From assembly GCA_949316235.1 (NCBI GenBank), contig OX438744.1:26399578-26463577 (forward strand): DNA of 64,000 bases. The letters are read 5' to 3'. Positions within the stretch are counted from its first letter, which is position 1, and the number at the start of each line of letters is the position of its first letter. Shown here one piece after another: positions 45,256 to 57,131 of the stretch. The translations under genes and the position numbers were made by a program. Under the pieces are notes generated by a model. That model did no database searches and was not told the origin of the DNA. It worked only from the letters and a program-made list of their open reading frames with translations. Source of the stretch: Oegoconia quadripuncta. Its lineage: Eukaryota > Arthropoda > Insecta > Lepidoptera > Autostichidae.

Positions 45256-45570
45256 CTATCCGTGACATATCATGATCAGCCCGTACACACCCCACTGCAG
45301 GGATATAGGCCTTCCCTCGTATAATGAGGGAGTATGGGCCATAGTCCACGCTGGCCCAATGCGGGTTGGGGACTTCACATGCCTTTGAATTTTTATTTCA
45401 CAGGCATGCAGTATTGGTCATGATGTTTTCCTTCACCGTTAAGAGCAGTCGGATAAATGCAATAAGTAATTAAATTTAAAAACTCATTGGTACATGACCT
45501 GCCGAGGAATCAAAGCCGGACCTCGTAAATTGGGACACCGCGTTTTAACCGCTGAGCCACCGATGCCCGT
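45256..45570 (-). mobile_element. SINE-F copy, full length
   Basis: In reverse the head is CGGGCATCGGTGGCTCAGCG with a B-box-like GGCTTTGATTCCTCGGC. The body carries ACCCGCATTGGGCCAGCGTG and ends near CAGTGGGGTGTGTACGGGCT and TGATCATGATAT. A third unrelated tRNA-headed SINE type in the window, known to me as common in Lepidoptera. Confidence 0.82.
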
Positions 45571-46871
45571 GACATATATATGTATCCATAATACAACTCA
45601 ATCAATAAAACAACGCATCAAAAGTGATTGGCGCAACTTAGGCCGATACGTCTGCGGGTGGAGGGTGCTGGAAGCGTCGATATCTTCAATATTAGGGTCA
45701 CGTCAGGTCGTTCGTCAAACCCGTACAATTCGCCGTGTTCCCGAACGGGAGCGAGTTATTACTGACGTCAGGGACAAAATAACAAATCATGCAATATGTC
45801 ATATCGCATAAATCCCTTGTTTGTGCTCCATTTCTTTGGCATTCTGATGAATTTGCTGGCTAAAATATTGATACTAAAGCCTTCCATCTGTAACGTTGCG
45901 TCTAGCGCCGTTACGCTTTTACCGTTTAATCTACTTATTATTTCACACACTACTTCATATTTATAATAAAAGATTCCTACGGAACCCTGAAATTATTATT
46001 TTATTTAAAAAGGGTCTCACCACGGTTTTGCGGTACGCTAATTTGTCCGGTTGCGATGACGTCGTTAAGACGATTTCTAATTAGAGTGGGGGAACCCGAA
46101 TCGTCCTCTGTTTGACCGCGACCTTACTATCGGAAGAACACTGCTTCGGTTGCACCTGAACCCTCAACCAAATTTAAAGTACACTACGGAAGATCCCTCT
46201 AGGGTGAGTTTCCATAATAATCTGGCTATTTTTAATGTAAGCTGTTTCTGTTTTTGTGCCTGTCAACTGCGTGGTGTTCGTTATGGTTGCTGAGCCGTGA
46301 ACACCAGCAGTGGACGAGGGTACGTGCGGGCACTAACTAACGCCTGCCTGTTCTCAACAGGATCAAGGTCCTGAGTGACTACTTGTCGGCGTCGACATCC
46401 AGGTCTACACCTGGGAGACATTCGGGGTAGATCTACCCTCCCCCGAAAACCGCTGATCCGGCCTAAACCTCGTCGTCGTCTACGAGAGGACTCGAGGGCT
46501 ACGTCCACTGCAGCTCCAACACCTTCAGGCCAGTGACCGTACGGGAGATTTGCCGAGGGGTGCAGGGGAGTGAGCTGGTTGTAGAATAAACCCACTAAAT
46601 CCAAATCAAATTGGTATTCTTTTCTTTTATACCTACCTGCTGGCGGCTAAACGGGCGCTAAACGCCCTAAGAACAACCCTAACCGCCGCACATCCTCCCA
46701 GCTGGGGCACAGCTTTTTCACTAAGAGATTGTATGGAGCATACTCCACCAGACGAGCCCAGTCAGACTAATAGCCAGCTGACCTACAATATTTTCAAACC
46801 GCCCTGGGGGCCGATCGCGCTAAGTTCGAACGATAATACCAACGCTAAACCATAACCAAAAAACATTTAGT
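45571..46871. other. Unassigned, partly GC-rich
   Basis: 46260-46620 and 46640-46860 are GC-richer blocks (GTGAACACCAGCAGTGGACG, CCGCCCTGGGGGCCGATCGC). Frames of up to 107 codons exist, but no domain was recognised. These may be pieces of unlisted repeats. Confidence 0.35.
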
Positions 46872-47134
46872 AGACGACCTGTTTGGTGTAGTGGTTAGCA
46901 ACTCTGACCACTATACCAAAAGGTTGCGGGTTCGAATCCCGCTAGGGGCATTTGTTTGTGTGATGAATACGGACATGTGTACCCGAGTTATGGATGTTTT
47001 CATTTATAATAAGTATTTGTTTACAAAAAAAATATGTATATGGAAAGAAAGAAAGATATTTGTAGTATATCAACCATGTGGTATCCACAACACAAGCTTA
47101 TAGTTGCTTACTGTGGAAATAGATGGCGCTATTT
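46872..47134 (+). mobile_element. SINE-A copy, near full length
   Basis: Clean head GACGACCTGTTTGGTGTAGT with GGGTTCGAATCCCGC; ends at AGATGGCGCT, where a SINE-C fragment begins. An extra GAAAGAAAGAAAG lies in the middle. Confidence 0.92.
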
Positions 47135-47228
47135 ACTACCAACCCAACCGAGCACTATAAACATTTACCCTGCTGGGAATCGAACCCGCGACCTCCGATA
47201 CATAAACCCAATATTGTTTACGTTAAGG
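47135..47228 (-). mobile_element. SINE-C head fragment
   Basis: CTACCAACCCAACCGAGCAC, CTGCTGGGAATCGAACCCGC, TAAACCCAATATTGTTTACG. Only the tRNA-like head is present, joined exactly at the SINE-A end. Confidence 0.83.
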
Positions 47229-47965
47229 CTTAGATTCGCCTTATACTCCGTTCTATTCAATTACGAGCCTGTGGTAAGGTGTTCACAGGATTATTATTGA
47301 AGATTAATTAGTCAGGTAATTGGAGATGTAATGGTTGGTAATTGTGATTACTTACAGACCATCTGTTCCAACATATCAACCGACTGTATCCCCACAATAT
47401 CTATTGTGATCAAAGCTAACATTAATTTCAATCTCCTATGCCTTGAAGCTTCAAAGATGTTCCCACAAAGGCCACGCAGAGTCCATTGTATGGGCCAACG
47501 CTCGATACAGTTCAATAGCAAAACTGTCGGAACGTGCTGAGAGTGGGTCTTAGTATATGCCTGTATGTATATTGGTTCAAGATTAGAATGATTTTCCACA
47601 AAGAGATTGTAGCAATCTCTTTATTGTTAACCCCCGACGGTAACGATGGGTGTGTTATGTGTGTTGTCCAGTCTTTGTCCGGATGTATCTCAGTAATGCA
47701 TGGTCCGATTTGAATATGGTTTTTTTTTATATTAGTGACTTTAAGGTTCGTGAAAATCGGTTAAGTAGTTTCTTTAGGATTCCTTATCTCAAAAGGTTAA
47801 CGAAAAACCCGTATAGAATCACTTTGTTGCCCGTCTATCTGTCTCTTGTTTCTCAAAAACAATTGGTAGTATCAAATAGTTGAATTTACTATTCAATATT
47901 AGATCTGCAACCTCATACTATTGTGACAACATTTTTTAATGTAACGAAATACAATCATAATGATG
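47229..47965. repeat. Spacer containing an L-repeat copy
   Basis: 47620-47715, read in reverse, gives CGGACCATGCATTACTGAGA, ACATCCGGACAAAGACTGGA and CCGTCGGGGGTTAACAATAA: a single-unit L repeat. The rest is unassigned. Confidence 0.65.
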
Positions 47966-48345
47966 GCTGCGTACCTTTGATTATATATAACTGCGTGGCC
48001 TTGGATTATGACAGTATGACCTTTGATTATGACGGTGTGCCCTTTAATTTTGACTGCGTGCCAGTTGATTATGACTGCGTGCCCTTTGATTATTACTGCG
48101 TAGCCTTTGTGTATGACTGCGTGCCATTTTGATTATGACTGAGTGCCCTTTGATTATGACTGCGTGCCCTTTGATTATGACCGCGTGCCCTTTGATTTTA
48201 AGTGCGTGCTCTTAACATAATTTGATTATGAATGCGTGCCCTTTGATTATGAATGCGTGCCCTTTGATTATGAATGCGTGCCCTTTCATTGTAACTGCGT
48301 GCCCTTTGTTATGACTGCGTGCCCTTTAATTATGACTGCGTGCCC
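47966..48345. repeat. 21-bp minisatellite, ~18 copies
   Basis: Units of GCGTGCCCTTTGATTATGA plus two bases, diverged at the left edge and more uniform to the right, with a few indels. The 21-bp period is a multiple of three, so a frame of DYDCVPF-like repeats exists at the left, but it is short and broken. Confidence 0.95.
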
Positions 48346-48377
48346 ATGACAACCTTTTCATAGTGATGAACTTAAAT

Positions 48378-50966
48378 ATGTATTTTGTTTTATTTTATTT
48401 TATTTTATTTTATTTTATTCAGGACAACTAACAGCTACACAATACAATTATGTTCTATTATCTTATATGTAGACAATGGAGGTCATTGTGTAACCAACTC
48501 CGTTATCCACGACAATTTTATATAAAACTGCAAAGACAGAAAAGCAATCCGAACCAGTTAATTTAAATCTTAAGTATCACCAATATCCGACAGGACTTCC
48601 AAACACTGTTTCTTATATTGGGTTTTAGACAAAAAGAATATATCCACATCTGTTAGATATTTATTATAAATGTTAGCCAGTCGACACAGGGGGGCACGGT
48701 CCCCTGCATGCGTTCTGCTTATGTTAAGCGCAAACAAGCGATGTGGGTATAATTCCCTTATTCTTAGAGAACGACTAGGTAAATTGTAATTAATTTCATT
48801 CACCATATCCATACAATCAATATTGTTATGCAGCAAACTATATAAAAACATGCAATCCAGGAGTAATCGTCTAGTTTTCAATGTAGGTAAGGAAAATTTT
48901 TCTAAAAGCCTGCTGTAGGATGCCCTTGAACGAAAGCATCTATAATTCATTGATCTGAGAAACTTGCGTTGTACACGTTCGAGTTCATCGCTGTATTTAT
49001 TGTAAAAGGGATTCCAGATACAGGTTGCATATTCTAATTGACATCTAATTAGAGACTTATAAAGATAAAGGTAAGTTGAAGGAAGTTTAAAATTTTTACT
49101 CGAGCGCATTACAAAACCATAAAGCTGAAAAGCTTTGTTTGTTATAGAGTGCATATGCTCATGTAGATGAAGCTTGGAATCAAGAATAAGTCCCAGGTCA
49201 CGAATATATGGTACCACCTCCAACTGTGCATTACACAGTGAATAAATATGCCGTATTACGTTTGTTTTCTTCGTAAATATTATAGATTTACACTTGCCTA
49301 GACTAAGATGAAGTTTGTTGTCTGTACAATATCGGGAAACGCGGTCTAAATCTTGTTGAAGCTTGTTACAGTCATCAACACTTTCCACAGTCCGAAATAC
49401 TTTCAAGTCGTCAGCATATAAAAGAAAGTTACAATGTTTAAAACAAATGTCAATATCATTGATGAACAGGACAAATAACAGCGGTCCAAGAATTGAACCC
49501 TGTGGCACGCCAGATGTAACCAGTACAGAGTTGGAAGTGTATCCATTGATAACTACTTTTTGAGTTCTGTTAGTTACTTATGACTGGAACCATCGTAGCA
49601 AATTACCCTTGATTCCATTAAAAGCAATTTTCCGCAACAATATAGAATGGTCTACCTTGTCGAAGGCCTTGCGAAAGTCCGTATACACAGCATCAACTTG
49701 AATACGATCATCCATTTTTTCAAACAAGAAGTTAGTATAAACCATAAGGTTGCTAGTAGTAGAACGTTTCTTTACAAAGCCGTGTTGCTGCTGAATGATG
49801 ACATGATGTAGATCCGCGTAGATTAAGTTATGCACTAACCTTTCGAAGACCTTCGACAAGGCAGACAACAACGAAATGGGGCGATAGTTTTCTACACTGT
49901 TGCGGCTTCCATTCTTGTAAATCGGTGTGACATGGGCTGATTTCCAAACGCGTGGCAGAACACCATTGTGAATACAAGAATTGTATATTATAGACAAAGG
50001 TAAACTAAGACTCTCAGCCGTATGTTTCAAGAAGAAAGGTGGTATCCCGTCTGGACCTGACCCCTTCGTTATATCCAATGACTTCAAGACCTTAGCAATC
50101 ATGGATCTGCTAATAGATAAATTGGTAATAAGGACCTCCCCCCTACCATCCCCACATGGTGACAGCTCTATATCAGTGTTATCGAGAGTACTTGGTTCAT
50201 AAACGGAACTAAAGAAACTTGAAAATAAATTACATATAGTCTCAGGGTCATCTGATTCTGTGTTACTAAAAATCATTGTATTGGGAATACCGTGTTTATC
50301 CTTTTGACTATGAATAAAAGACCAAAATACCCTAATATCCTTTTTCAATCCCTCCTCAATATTATTTATATTAAAGCAATCTGCACTTAATGTTTTAAAT
50401 CTTTGTCGAAGAAGACCAAATTCAACACGGTGTGAATTATTGTTATATTTTTTCCATTTGACCCATGCATTGTTTTTATTTTTAAAAATATGAATAAGTG
50501 GGCGAGAAAACCATATAGGAAATTTTAAAGATTTATTATCTCTCAGGGGAATGTGCTTTTTTATTATATTGTATAAGAGGTCATAGAATGTTGCAACAGC
50601 ATCCTCTGGATTTAAATCTCTCAGTTCTTCCTCCCAGTTAGTAGAATGGATGTCCATATTTATATTTCTATAATTGCCTTCAATGAACCTAAATCTGGGT
50701 CCATTTTTCCGGGACAAAGGCCTAAAAGTAAAGTTTAAATTTATCTGGGTATGAATAGGTGGGTGGTAATTATCAGGGGGTACAAGTGGATAGGTACAAG
50801 GATTACACAAACAGTCAACACAATTTGAAATGTGTAGGTCTAATACTCTGTCCAGATGGTTTCTAACATTGTTAAATTGGTAACTATTAGTACTATTCAG
50901 GAAATGAATTAAAGCTCTGTCAATCGGGCTACTCTGATTTGTCAGAATTGGAACAACGCTTGTTAT
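48378..50966 (-). pseudogene. 5'-truncated CR1/Jockey-like LINE
   Basis: This is the largest coding relic. From 50966 downward it gives the end of an endonuclease domain (50966-50811), a linker, then RT. RT motifs are VENYRPISLLSALSKVFERL, QQQHGFVKKRST, YTDFRKAFDKVDH, then SGVPQGSILGPLLFVLFIND and the catalytic LLYADDLKVF, with a thumb and the C-terminal ERVQRKFLRSMNYR. The frame is uninterrupted from 50966 to 48570 except for one TAA at about 49578-49580, which splits it into 410 and over 312 codons. The 3' UTR ends in (TAAAA)n. The 8-bp TTAAATAT occurs at 48372-48379 and 50967-50974, a likely target duplication that fixes the truncation point. One stop only means a young copy. Confidence 0.92.
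48381..48419. repeat. (TTTTA)n tail of the LINE
   Basis: Seven to eight TTTTA units; on the element's strand these form its 3' tail. Confidence 0.9.
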
Positions 50967-50974
50967 TTAAATAT

Positions 50975-51327
50975 TCCGATGATATTAACCGCACTTAATG
51001 TTAGTATCATAATTCCACACGAGTTCTAAATGTGAGACTATCAGAAAATTAGAAAATTATATTGACGTTGACTATTTCAATCCCAGCATGATAAATCCAC
51101 AGCATATAAACTAAGATGTTCTTCAACAAAACTTTGCGGGAACTATTCACTTGCCCGCAAATCTTCAACTACGTGACCGATGCCCCGGGAAACTATTAAC
51201 ACACTCTCAGTCCCGAATCCCGTGTTCCCAAACACGGACCGCGGAACTCCGGACACGCAGTCAAAGGAAAGGTCACTGCGCCTTGAAAACTTTTCATTTA
51301 CGATAAAATCAGTTGGGGGATTCCGAG
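50975..51327. other. No recognised gene
   Basis: 51170-51320 is GC-moderate without a recognisable domain. Confidence 0.42.
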
Positions 51328-51404
51328 AGAGGCCACTTCCATCTTCGGCCTCATTTTCACTTAACATCAGGTGTTATTGAGGTCAACGTATAAGTTGTGC
51401 ATAA
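51328..51404 (+). mobile_element. SINE-C 3' fragment
   Basis: GGCCACTTCCATCTTCGGCC, CACTTAACATCAGGTGTTAT, GTGCATAAAATAAA. Confidence 0.8.
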
Positions 51405-51680
51405 AATAAACATTTAGAATAAGAATAAGAATCGTTTATTTGACCCATTTAGCGACACACATATTATATTAACATGAAAAGTGAGAATATACACAGTGAA
51501 ATTGGGGCCGAGTGAGATAAGAGTAGTATGTACACAAAACAATGTCATGTAATGGGATAGGTGCTCCTAGCTCATAATGCAGTTTACAAAGAACAATAAA
51601 AATACTTAGCAATGTTTCACTTATAGACTAAAAGTCCTTAAAAATTTAATTTTCGGTGTCGCAAAGTGGTATCAAAGAAG
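51405..51680 (-). mobile_element. K-family retroelement 3' end
   Basis: In reverse: TGATACCACTTTGCGACACC, a 200-bp middle, TGTGTGTCGCTAAATGGGTC, AAATAAACGATTC, then TTATTC repeats. The first block recurs in the hairpin composites at 53270 and 55016, and the second at 55278. Confidence 0.62.
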
Positions 51681-51687
51681 GTCTCCT

Positions 51688-51877
51688 TCTTTTTTTTTAT
51701 GCACGACGGTTTCGTAATTGACCTCAATCACACCTGATGTTAAGTGAAGATGAGGTCGAGGGTGGAAGCGTACTGACCCGGAAACCCCAACACATTTGGG
51801 GGACTGGCTATCTTATCTCTGACAACCGGAACACAACAATGCTATTAATATTGCTGCTTGGCGGCAGATTTAGAAAA
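51688..51877 (-). mobile_element. SINE-C 3' two-thirds
   Basis: Poly-T, GACCTCAATCACACCTGATG, TTGGCGGCAGATTTAGAAAA. Confidence 0.88.
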
Positions 51878-52072
51878 GCTTCTCAGCGTAAGTTCAAGCA
51901 TTAAGTATTTAATAACCAAAAAGGCGGACTGTATATTTTGTATTTCGTCGGCGTCATGTTGGATTCATTACCATAAAATGTATCCTACAACACTCTAGGG
52001 ATCAAGACGAATCGAACGAACGCACTTCAAAATAAAGAACTTTTATAAAAACTCTATTTTAGAATTCCTGCC

Positions 52073-52258
52073 GTGCCACTTAGATATAATCCTCAAATTT
52101 ACTTACCATTTGCAAGCACCAACTACGCGCAAAACGCATTTCTCAGGCGTGCAAGCAATAGTTTCAATTATTTGTCAAAAGAATTCGCTTTTGATCTGTT
52201 CAGTACCAATTCGTCTGCCAGGCGTCAAGTGTCACATAATATTGGTTTTTATCACTAA
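52073..52258 (+). pseudogene. LINE ORF C-terminal relic
   Basis: A plus frame reads LRYNPQIYLPFASTNYAQNA, then FLRRASNSFNYLSKEFAFDL and FSTNSSARRQVSH before the stop. The F..P...TNYAQN.FLRRA...FN pattern is a common LINE C-terminus. Only the last 60 residues remain. Confidence 0.6.
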
Positions 52259-52351
52259 GTACATATATACTAGATACAGAAACTGTATATGCCACCTACA
52301 CGTAAGTCACCATCTGTGACCGAGCTTGCTTTTTTTATGATTAATAGTCCT

Positions 52352-52537
52352 AAATCTGCCGCCAAGCAGCAATGTTAATAGCATTGTTGTGTTCCGGTTG
52401 TCAAAGTAAGATAGCCTGTCCCCCAAAGGTGTTGGGGTTTCCGGTTCAGTACGCTTCCACCTTCGACCTCATCTTCACTTAACATCAGGTGTGATTGAGG
52501 TCAAGTACCAACCCGTTGTGCATTAAAAAAAAAAAAA
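52352..52537 (+). mobile_element. SINE-C 3' half
   Basis: CTAAATCTGCCGCCAAGCAG to CCAACCCGTTGTGCATTAAA with a 13-A tail. Confidence 0.88.
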
Positions 52538-53085
52538 TCTGAAATTTTATAATAGCCATTTGCACATATATACCTACGTAGTTTCTGTTTTATGGTATGT
52601 TTTAAATTTATTGACAAAGAATGTCGACCTGAACAAAGCGTATACATTGTCGCTCGTATAACTTTGTGACTTTGTATAAATAAACGACTGACACGAACAG
52701 TAAGTTTATTTTTATATCTTTTATTTACATTATCATTATTTTTACAATTTATTCAGTTTGCAATGTTCGTATGTAAGTTGTCCGTTTCTTTGCAAACCAA
52801 TTTTCAGCCACTTGCTGGTATCTGATTGAGCTGAAATTTGGTAAATTCATGTCAGTCAAGTTCGGTAACAATGCAATATTATGGTACCATCGAGCTGATC
52901 TGATTATGGAGCCGGGATGTAGGGACTGGAACTCCTTGATAGTAAATGGCAAGATAGTTGGCAATTTGGGCTAGTTTGTTTTGTTGCCACTTTTCATTAC
53001 ACGTGATGACCAGGGTCTAAAGATGGAGCCAGAAGATTGTCGCTGGAACTCCTTGATGGAGTAGGATCCATCAAATTAAAAATAA
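52538..53085. repeat. Dispersed repeat with two related blocks
   Basis: GGAGCCGGGATGTAGGGACT plus GGAACTCCTTGATAG (52910) and GGAGCCAGAAGATTGTCGCT plus GGAACTCCTTGATGG (53023) are divergent copies. The second matches 8023-8075 in reverse. 52573-52620 resembles J. Confidence 0.5.
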
Positions 53086-53451
53086 AAATAATAAATATTT
53101 CGGACACTTACACCAATCATCTAGTCCCAAACTAAGCAAAGCTTGTGCTATGCATACTAGATAACGGATACATAAATATTTATATAAACATCCAAGACTC
53201 GGGAATAAATGTTCGTACTCATCACACAAACAGTTACCCCTCGCGGGATTCGAACCCGCAACCGTCCTGTTTTGATACCACTTTGCGACACCGAAAACAA
53301 GCTACTGGTGTCGATTCGGATGTACACCAACTAGACTAAACTAAAACCAGTTTTAAAGTAGTACTGTCTCTTTCTCCATGGAACCGTACGATGCGACGGC
53401 ATTACTCCAAAACTGGTTTTAGTTTAGTTGGTGTACATCTGAATCGACACC
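53086..53451 (-). mobile_element. SINE-B / hairpin composite, copy 1
   Basis: SINE-B (53086-53270) ends in the B box GGGATTCGAACCCGC. Instead of the usual head it then continues TTGATACCACTTTGCGACAC and a foldback: left arm 53307-53354, right arm 53409-53451 (GGTGTCGATTCGGATGTACA and its inverse), about 55 bp apart. The second copy at 54842 has the same junctions. Confidence 0.8.
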
Positions 53452-54215
53452 ACCATTTAATTAAACTGCCCGAACTGCTCCCTCGCGTACCCAAAGTAGC
53501 CGAAAACCACGGGCAAGAACCTCATAGCTTTTAATAATGGATTTAAATTAAGCAAAATTTCTTTGTTCTTATCTGCAGTCACAAATTCTTAGAATCGGCA
53601 TAGTGGTAGATGATCCTCCGATGTGGACAAGATGGTGAATTAACTGAGAAATTTCGAAAAGAAAAAAATCCTAGATATTCACCTTACAAAGCGAATACAA
53701 ACATATTCCATAGCAAACTGCCAATAAAACCCGCAATCTCTGTTCACTCGAGAGGGAATCATACTAATTGTACTTATGGTATACTATTACAAACACAGGA
53801 GACATAATTATTTGCTCCCCCTAATCAACTTGATCTAATTTCAAAGTAGTCCCACTGAATGATGCGGTTGGTTCCCGCTTGACGGCGCACCATCGAATCG
53901 AATTAACTCTCTCATCTGCAGAATAGGCGCTCCCAACGATTGAGTCGCTCAAACAGATTCGATTTGAAGCTCCACTCACTTACTCCAATATAACCTCACT
54001 TCGAGGACCACTTGTCGTCTATACACTTGACACGTGACTGTGATCGTGAACAACGTTTATCGAACTGTCTCATCCTTATCCAATAACGAAATATCATTTA
54101 AGGAACGGGGTTTTCTCTTCCTTCAAATAAGCATGTCAAAACCACCAACGCCCGCAAAGATAATTCTATAAAAGAAATGGCGGGGCTATGTGATTTCGGC
54201 ACGTTAAAAGAATAG
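53452..54215. other. No recognised gene
   Basis: Unassigned. Confidence 0.4.
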
Positions 54216-54446
54216 AACTAACCTCTCTATAAATAGAGTCTCTTCCCATGGGTGTCGTAAAAGGTGAGTAAGGGACTTTGGGGGCATGGGCTCACCCCCT
54301 GGCACATTTCTGTATACTTCAAAAGGGGAACCGTGGATTTTGTTTCAAACATAAAACTGGTAATTTTTGGACATCCAAACGCAAATTTTTGGGATATCTC
54401 CGACCACCCCATTTGGGATAAAGTCGTGATATTATGTATGTAAGAA
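54216..54446 (+). repeat. G-repeat copy
   Basis: GGTGTCGTAAAAGGTGAGTA, GGGACTTT, ATTTCTGTATACTTCAAAAG, CGACCACCCCATTTGGGATA, GTATGTAAG. Long copies here and at 61053; class not certain. Confidence 0.65.
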
Positions 54447-54841
54447 ACACACAGGTTTTACGAAACATTTACAATTTACAAATCTATAATGATTACAAAT
54501 AGACCGCAAGCGCTCCGTGTTTTGTCGTTAGTGTTTGATCAACGCCCACTTTCTAATATGAACAAATCAGTGTTTCTGGTATGACATGGATCATGATCAC
54601 TAAAATCCAAGTCGTCGATTATAAGCTTGGCTGGGCTCGTATCTCGATTCGAGATGAGACCCCGAACGACTACAAACTGTACGATTTTGGAAACAAGGCA
54701 TGCACTGTAAAATTATGCTGACTTTTTTAATCAGCATTTTTTTGTTAATTTTAAGAAGTTTTGTCACTACATGAGAATGTCACTCCATTGTTGTTTCAAC
54801 TAAATCTGCTACACCATCAAAAACATGAAATATAAAATATA
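54447..54841. other. No recognised gene
   Basis: Unassigned. Confidence 0.42.
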
Positions 54842-55201
54842 AATATTTCTGACACTTACACCAATCATTTAGTCCCAAACTAAGCAAAGCTTGTGCTATC
54901 CATAGCATATTTATTCCCGCGTCCCGATGTAAACATCCATGACTCGGGAATAAACGTTTGTATTCATCACACAAACATTTACCCCTCGCGGGATTCGAAC
55001 CCGCAACCGTCCTGATTTGATACCACTTTGCGACACCGAAAACAAGCTACTGGTGTCGATTCGGATGTACACCAATTAAACTAGACTAAACTAAAACCAG
55101 TTTTAAAGTAGTACTGTCTCTTTCTCCCTGGAACAGTACGATGCGACGGCACAACTCCAAAACTGGTTTTAGTTTAGTTGGTGTACATCCGAATCGACAC
55201 C
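54842..55201 (-). mobile_element. SINE-B / hairpin composite, copy 2
   Basis: Same order as copy 1: SINE-B (54842-55012), TTGATACCACTTTGCGACAC, foldback arms from 55052 and at 55159-55201. Beyond the right arm a K-type TGTGTGTCGCTAAATGGAC follows at 55278, absent in copy 1. Confidence 0.8.
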
Positions 55202-55315
55202 ACTGCTTATTTTTATACTGCTGTTCTATATTTTATGTTATATTACGTAGTACATAGAATCCATTATTTTTAAAGTATGTGTGTCGCTAAATGGACTAAA
55301 TTGATACCCTGTAAT

Positions 55316-55495
55316 GTGATGATGTCTATGGTTGGAAAGGAAGAGGAAGACCACGGAAAATATGGATGGATTGTGTGAGGGGTGATATGAACGAAAAGGA
55401 CGTGAATGATGAGGTAACGGCTGATAGAGGAGATTGGAAGAAAAAGACGTACTGCGCCGACCACAAATTGTGATCAGAGCAAGAAGATTATGAAT
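55316..55495 (+). pseudogene. LINE ORF C-terminal relic
   Basis: Reads GRGRPRKIWMDCVRGDM then VTADRGDWKKKTYCADHK and a stop: the same terminal region as 26800-26940 (GRGRSRNVWVDCVR), from the same LINE type. Confidence 0.68.
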
Positions 55496-55564
55496 TGATA
55501 CCCTGCAATCTACTACTGATAGGGTTGAGTATTACTTCGAATATAGGTGGCACAAATAACTTTC

Positions 55565-55909
55565 AACCGCCTCCGTGACCTAATGTAAACAACGTTGGGT
55601 TTACGATTCGGAGATCGCGGGTTCGATCCCCAGCGGGGTACATGTTTAAGTACTCGGTTTGGTTGGTGGTAGGACATTTTAAATGTCCGCCTGGCTAGCT
55701 ACCACCATCTTATCTAAATCTGCTGCCAAGCAACAATGTTAATAGCATTGTTGTGTTCTGGTTGTCAGAGATAAGATAGCCAGTCCCCCAAATGTGTTGG
55801 GGTTTCCGGGTCAGTACGCTGCTTCCACTTTCGACCTCATCTTCACTTAACATCAGGTGTGATTGAGGTCAAGCACCAACTCGTTGTGCATTTACAACAA
55901 AAAAAAAAT
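55565..55909 (+). mobile_element. SINE-C copy, full length
   Basis: Head CAACCGCCTCCGTGACCTAA, B box GGGTTCGATCCCC, end GTTGTGCATTTACAACAAAA. Confidence 0.92.
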
Positions 55910-56548
55910 ACCTTTTCATGCACCGCATTACAGATGCAAAGGATAGTACCCACCGGGTCTCCTAGTAAAATGAATATCGTTGCATTGTGAAAATATAATT
56001 GAAGTTTTCAGCTGGTACACATCTAATTTATCCAGCCGTTATAACGCACAGCAAGATCTGGAATGTCTATGATACCCGTCGGTTCATAAATGTTGTGTCT
56101 CGAGCGGGAGCGACATGCCGCGTGCCTTTTGTACGAGCTATTTAACAGTAGGAGACCTCGACGTCTTTCGCGAATGCTCTTTGAAATAGAACGTAATTAA
56201 AAGGTAAATTAAATATTATTCAAACTGAATGCAAGCTTTTATGAGCCGGTTCTTTCTTCCACAACCCCATAGTCCAATTAAAATACGTGTTTTGTGGTGG
56301 AACTTCTTATAATCTTAACAGATTTTTTTGTAGAAGGATAGAGTATCTACCTGTAATGTTTTCTAACCTGTAGCTTGCTTTAGGTATAGTGTAGGTATTT
56401 AGTTATAAAACCTACAATATTAAATTAAAATTAACACTGTGAACTGTTTATTGAGTCGTGACATTTGCCCTCGGTGAAATTTTTCATAAATATAAATATG
56501 TTATTGATCGATTTTTATGACAATAGTTACAGGAGTTCTAAGTATATT
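55910..56548. other. No recognised gene
   Basis: Unassigned. Confidence 0.42.
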
Positions 56549-56591
56549 AATTACCACTGTGAATATTCTAAGTATATTCACTGTGGTAATT
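56549..56591. repeat. Palindrome, 18-bp arms, 7-nt loop
   Basis: AATTACCACTGTGAATAT (56549-56566) and its reverse complement with one mismatch (56574-56591). Confidence 0.9.
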
Positions 56592-56856
56592 TAAATCTAA
56601 TAACTAATCTAATCTAATAAGTTTTCCTCAGAAAAGAACAAACAAGAACCTATTTGTAATATAAAAACCTGTTTTTATAAAGAGCAACCCCTACTCTTTA
56701 TAAAAACAGGTGTTTATATTACAAATAGGTTTTTACATTTCAATATTAATTGTGAAATAGCCTGGAATGCAAACAAGCTGGTTATATCCAAGGATGTTTA
56801 TCATCTAAATAGTCTGACATTTTATAATAGGCTAGGTATATGCTTTCTTAATAAGT
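56592..56856. repeat. J repeat, left part, with a 38-bp-arm palindrome
   Basis: 56647-56684 and 56694-56731 form a hairpin matching at 37 of 38 positions with a 9-nt loop. After it comes J sequence (GAAATAGCCTGGAATGCAAA, ATCCAAGGATGTTTATCATC) shared with 59430-59530. The LTR insertion cuts J at 56857. Confidence 0.8.
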
Positions 56857-57131
56857 TGTAACGTAGTGCTTCTATCGGCTGGGTGGCCTAGGCGCTACGT
56901 TGACATTAATTATCCCTGGCGTGGGGCACGCTGAGGGATCGTACCTGACCTAGCTCGGTTGGGCAGTTCTCTTACAGCTATGGGGGACGAGTCAAAGGAA
57001 ACCAGGCGCTTGTACAATAACGACGGAACGTTTATTGGTAACAACTCAAGGTACAGTTAACTTTCACTCCTAGAACTTCTGGTTAGGCTCTAACGGCAGA
57101 ATGGATTGGTGAGGTCCTAATCGGCGGGATG

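Noticed and set aside
46281..46604. 107-codon minus frame
   Set aside because: Arg-rich, no recognisable domain, in a GC-richer block; could not be tied to a known repeat or gene.
46872..46950. tRNA gene call from good A and B boxes
   Set aside because: The same head occurs with a fixed SINE body many times and cannot form a proper tRNA cloverleaf acceptor end; it is a SINE head. The same holds for SINE-B, C and F heads.
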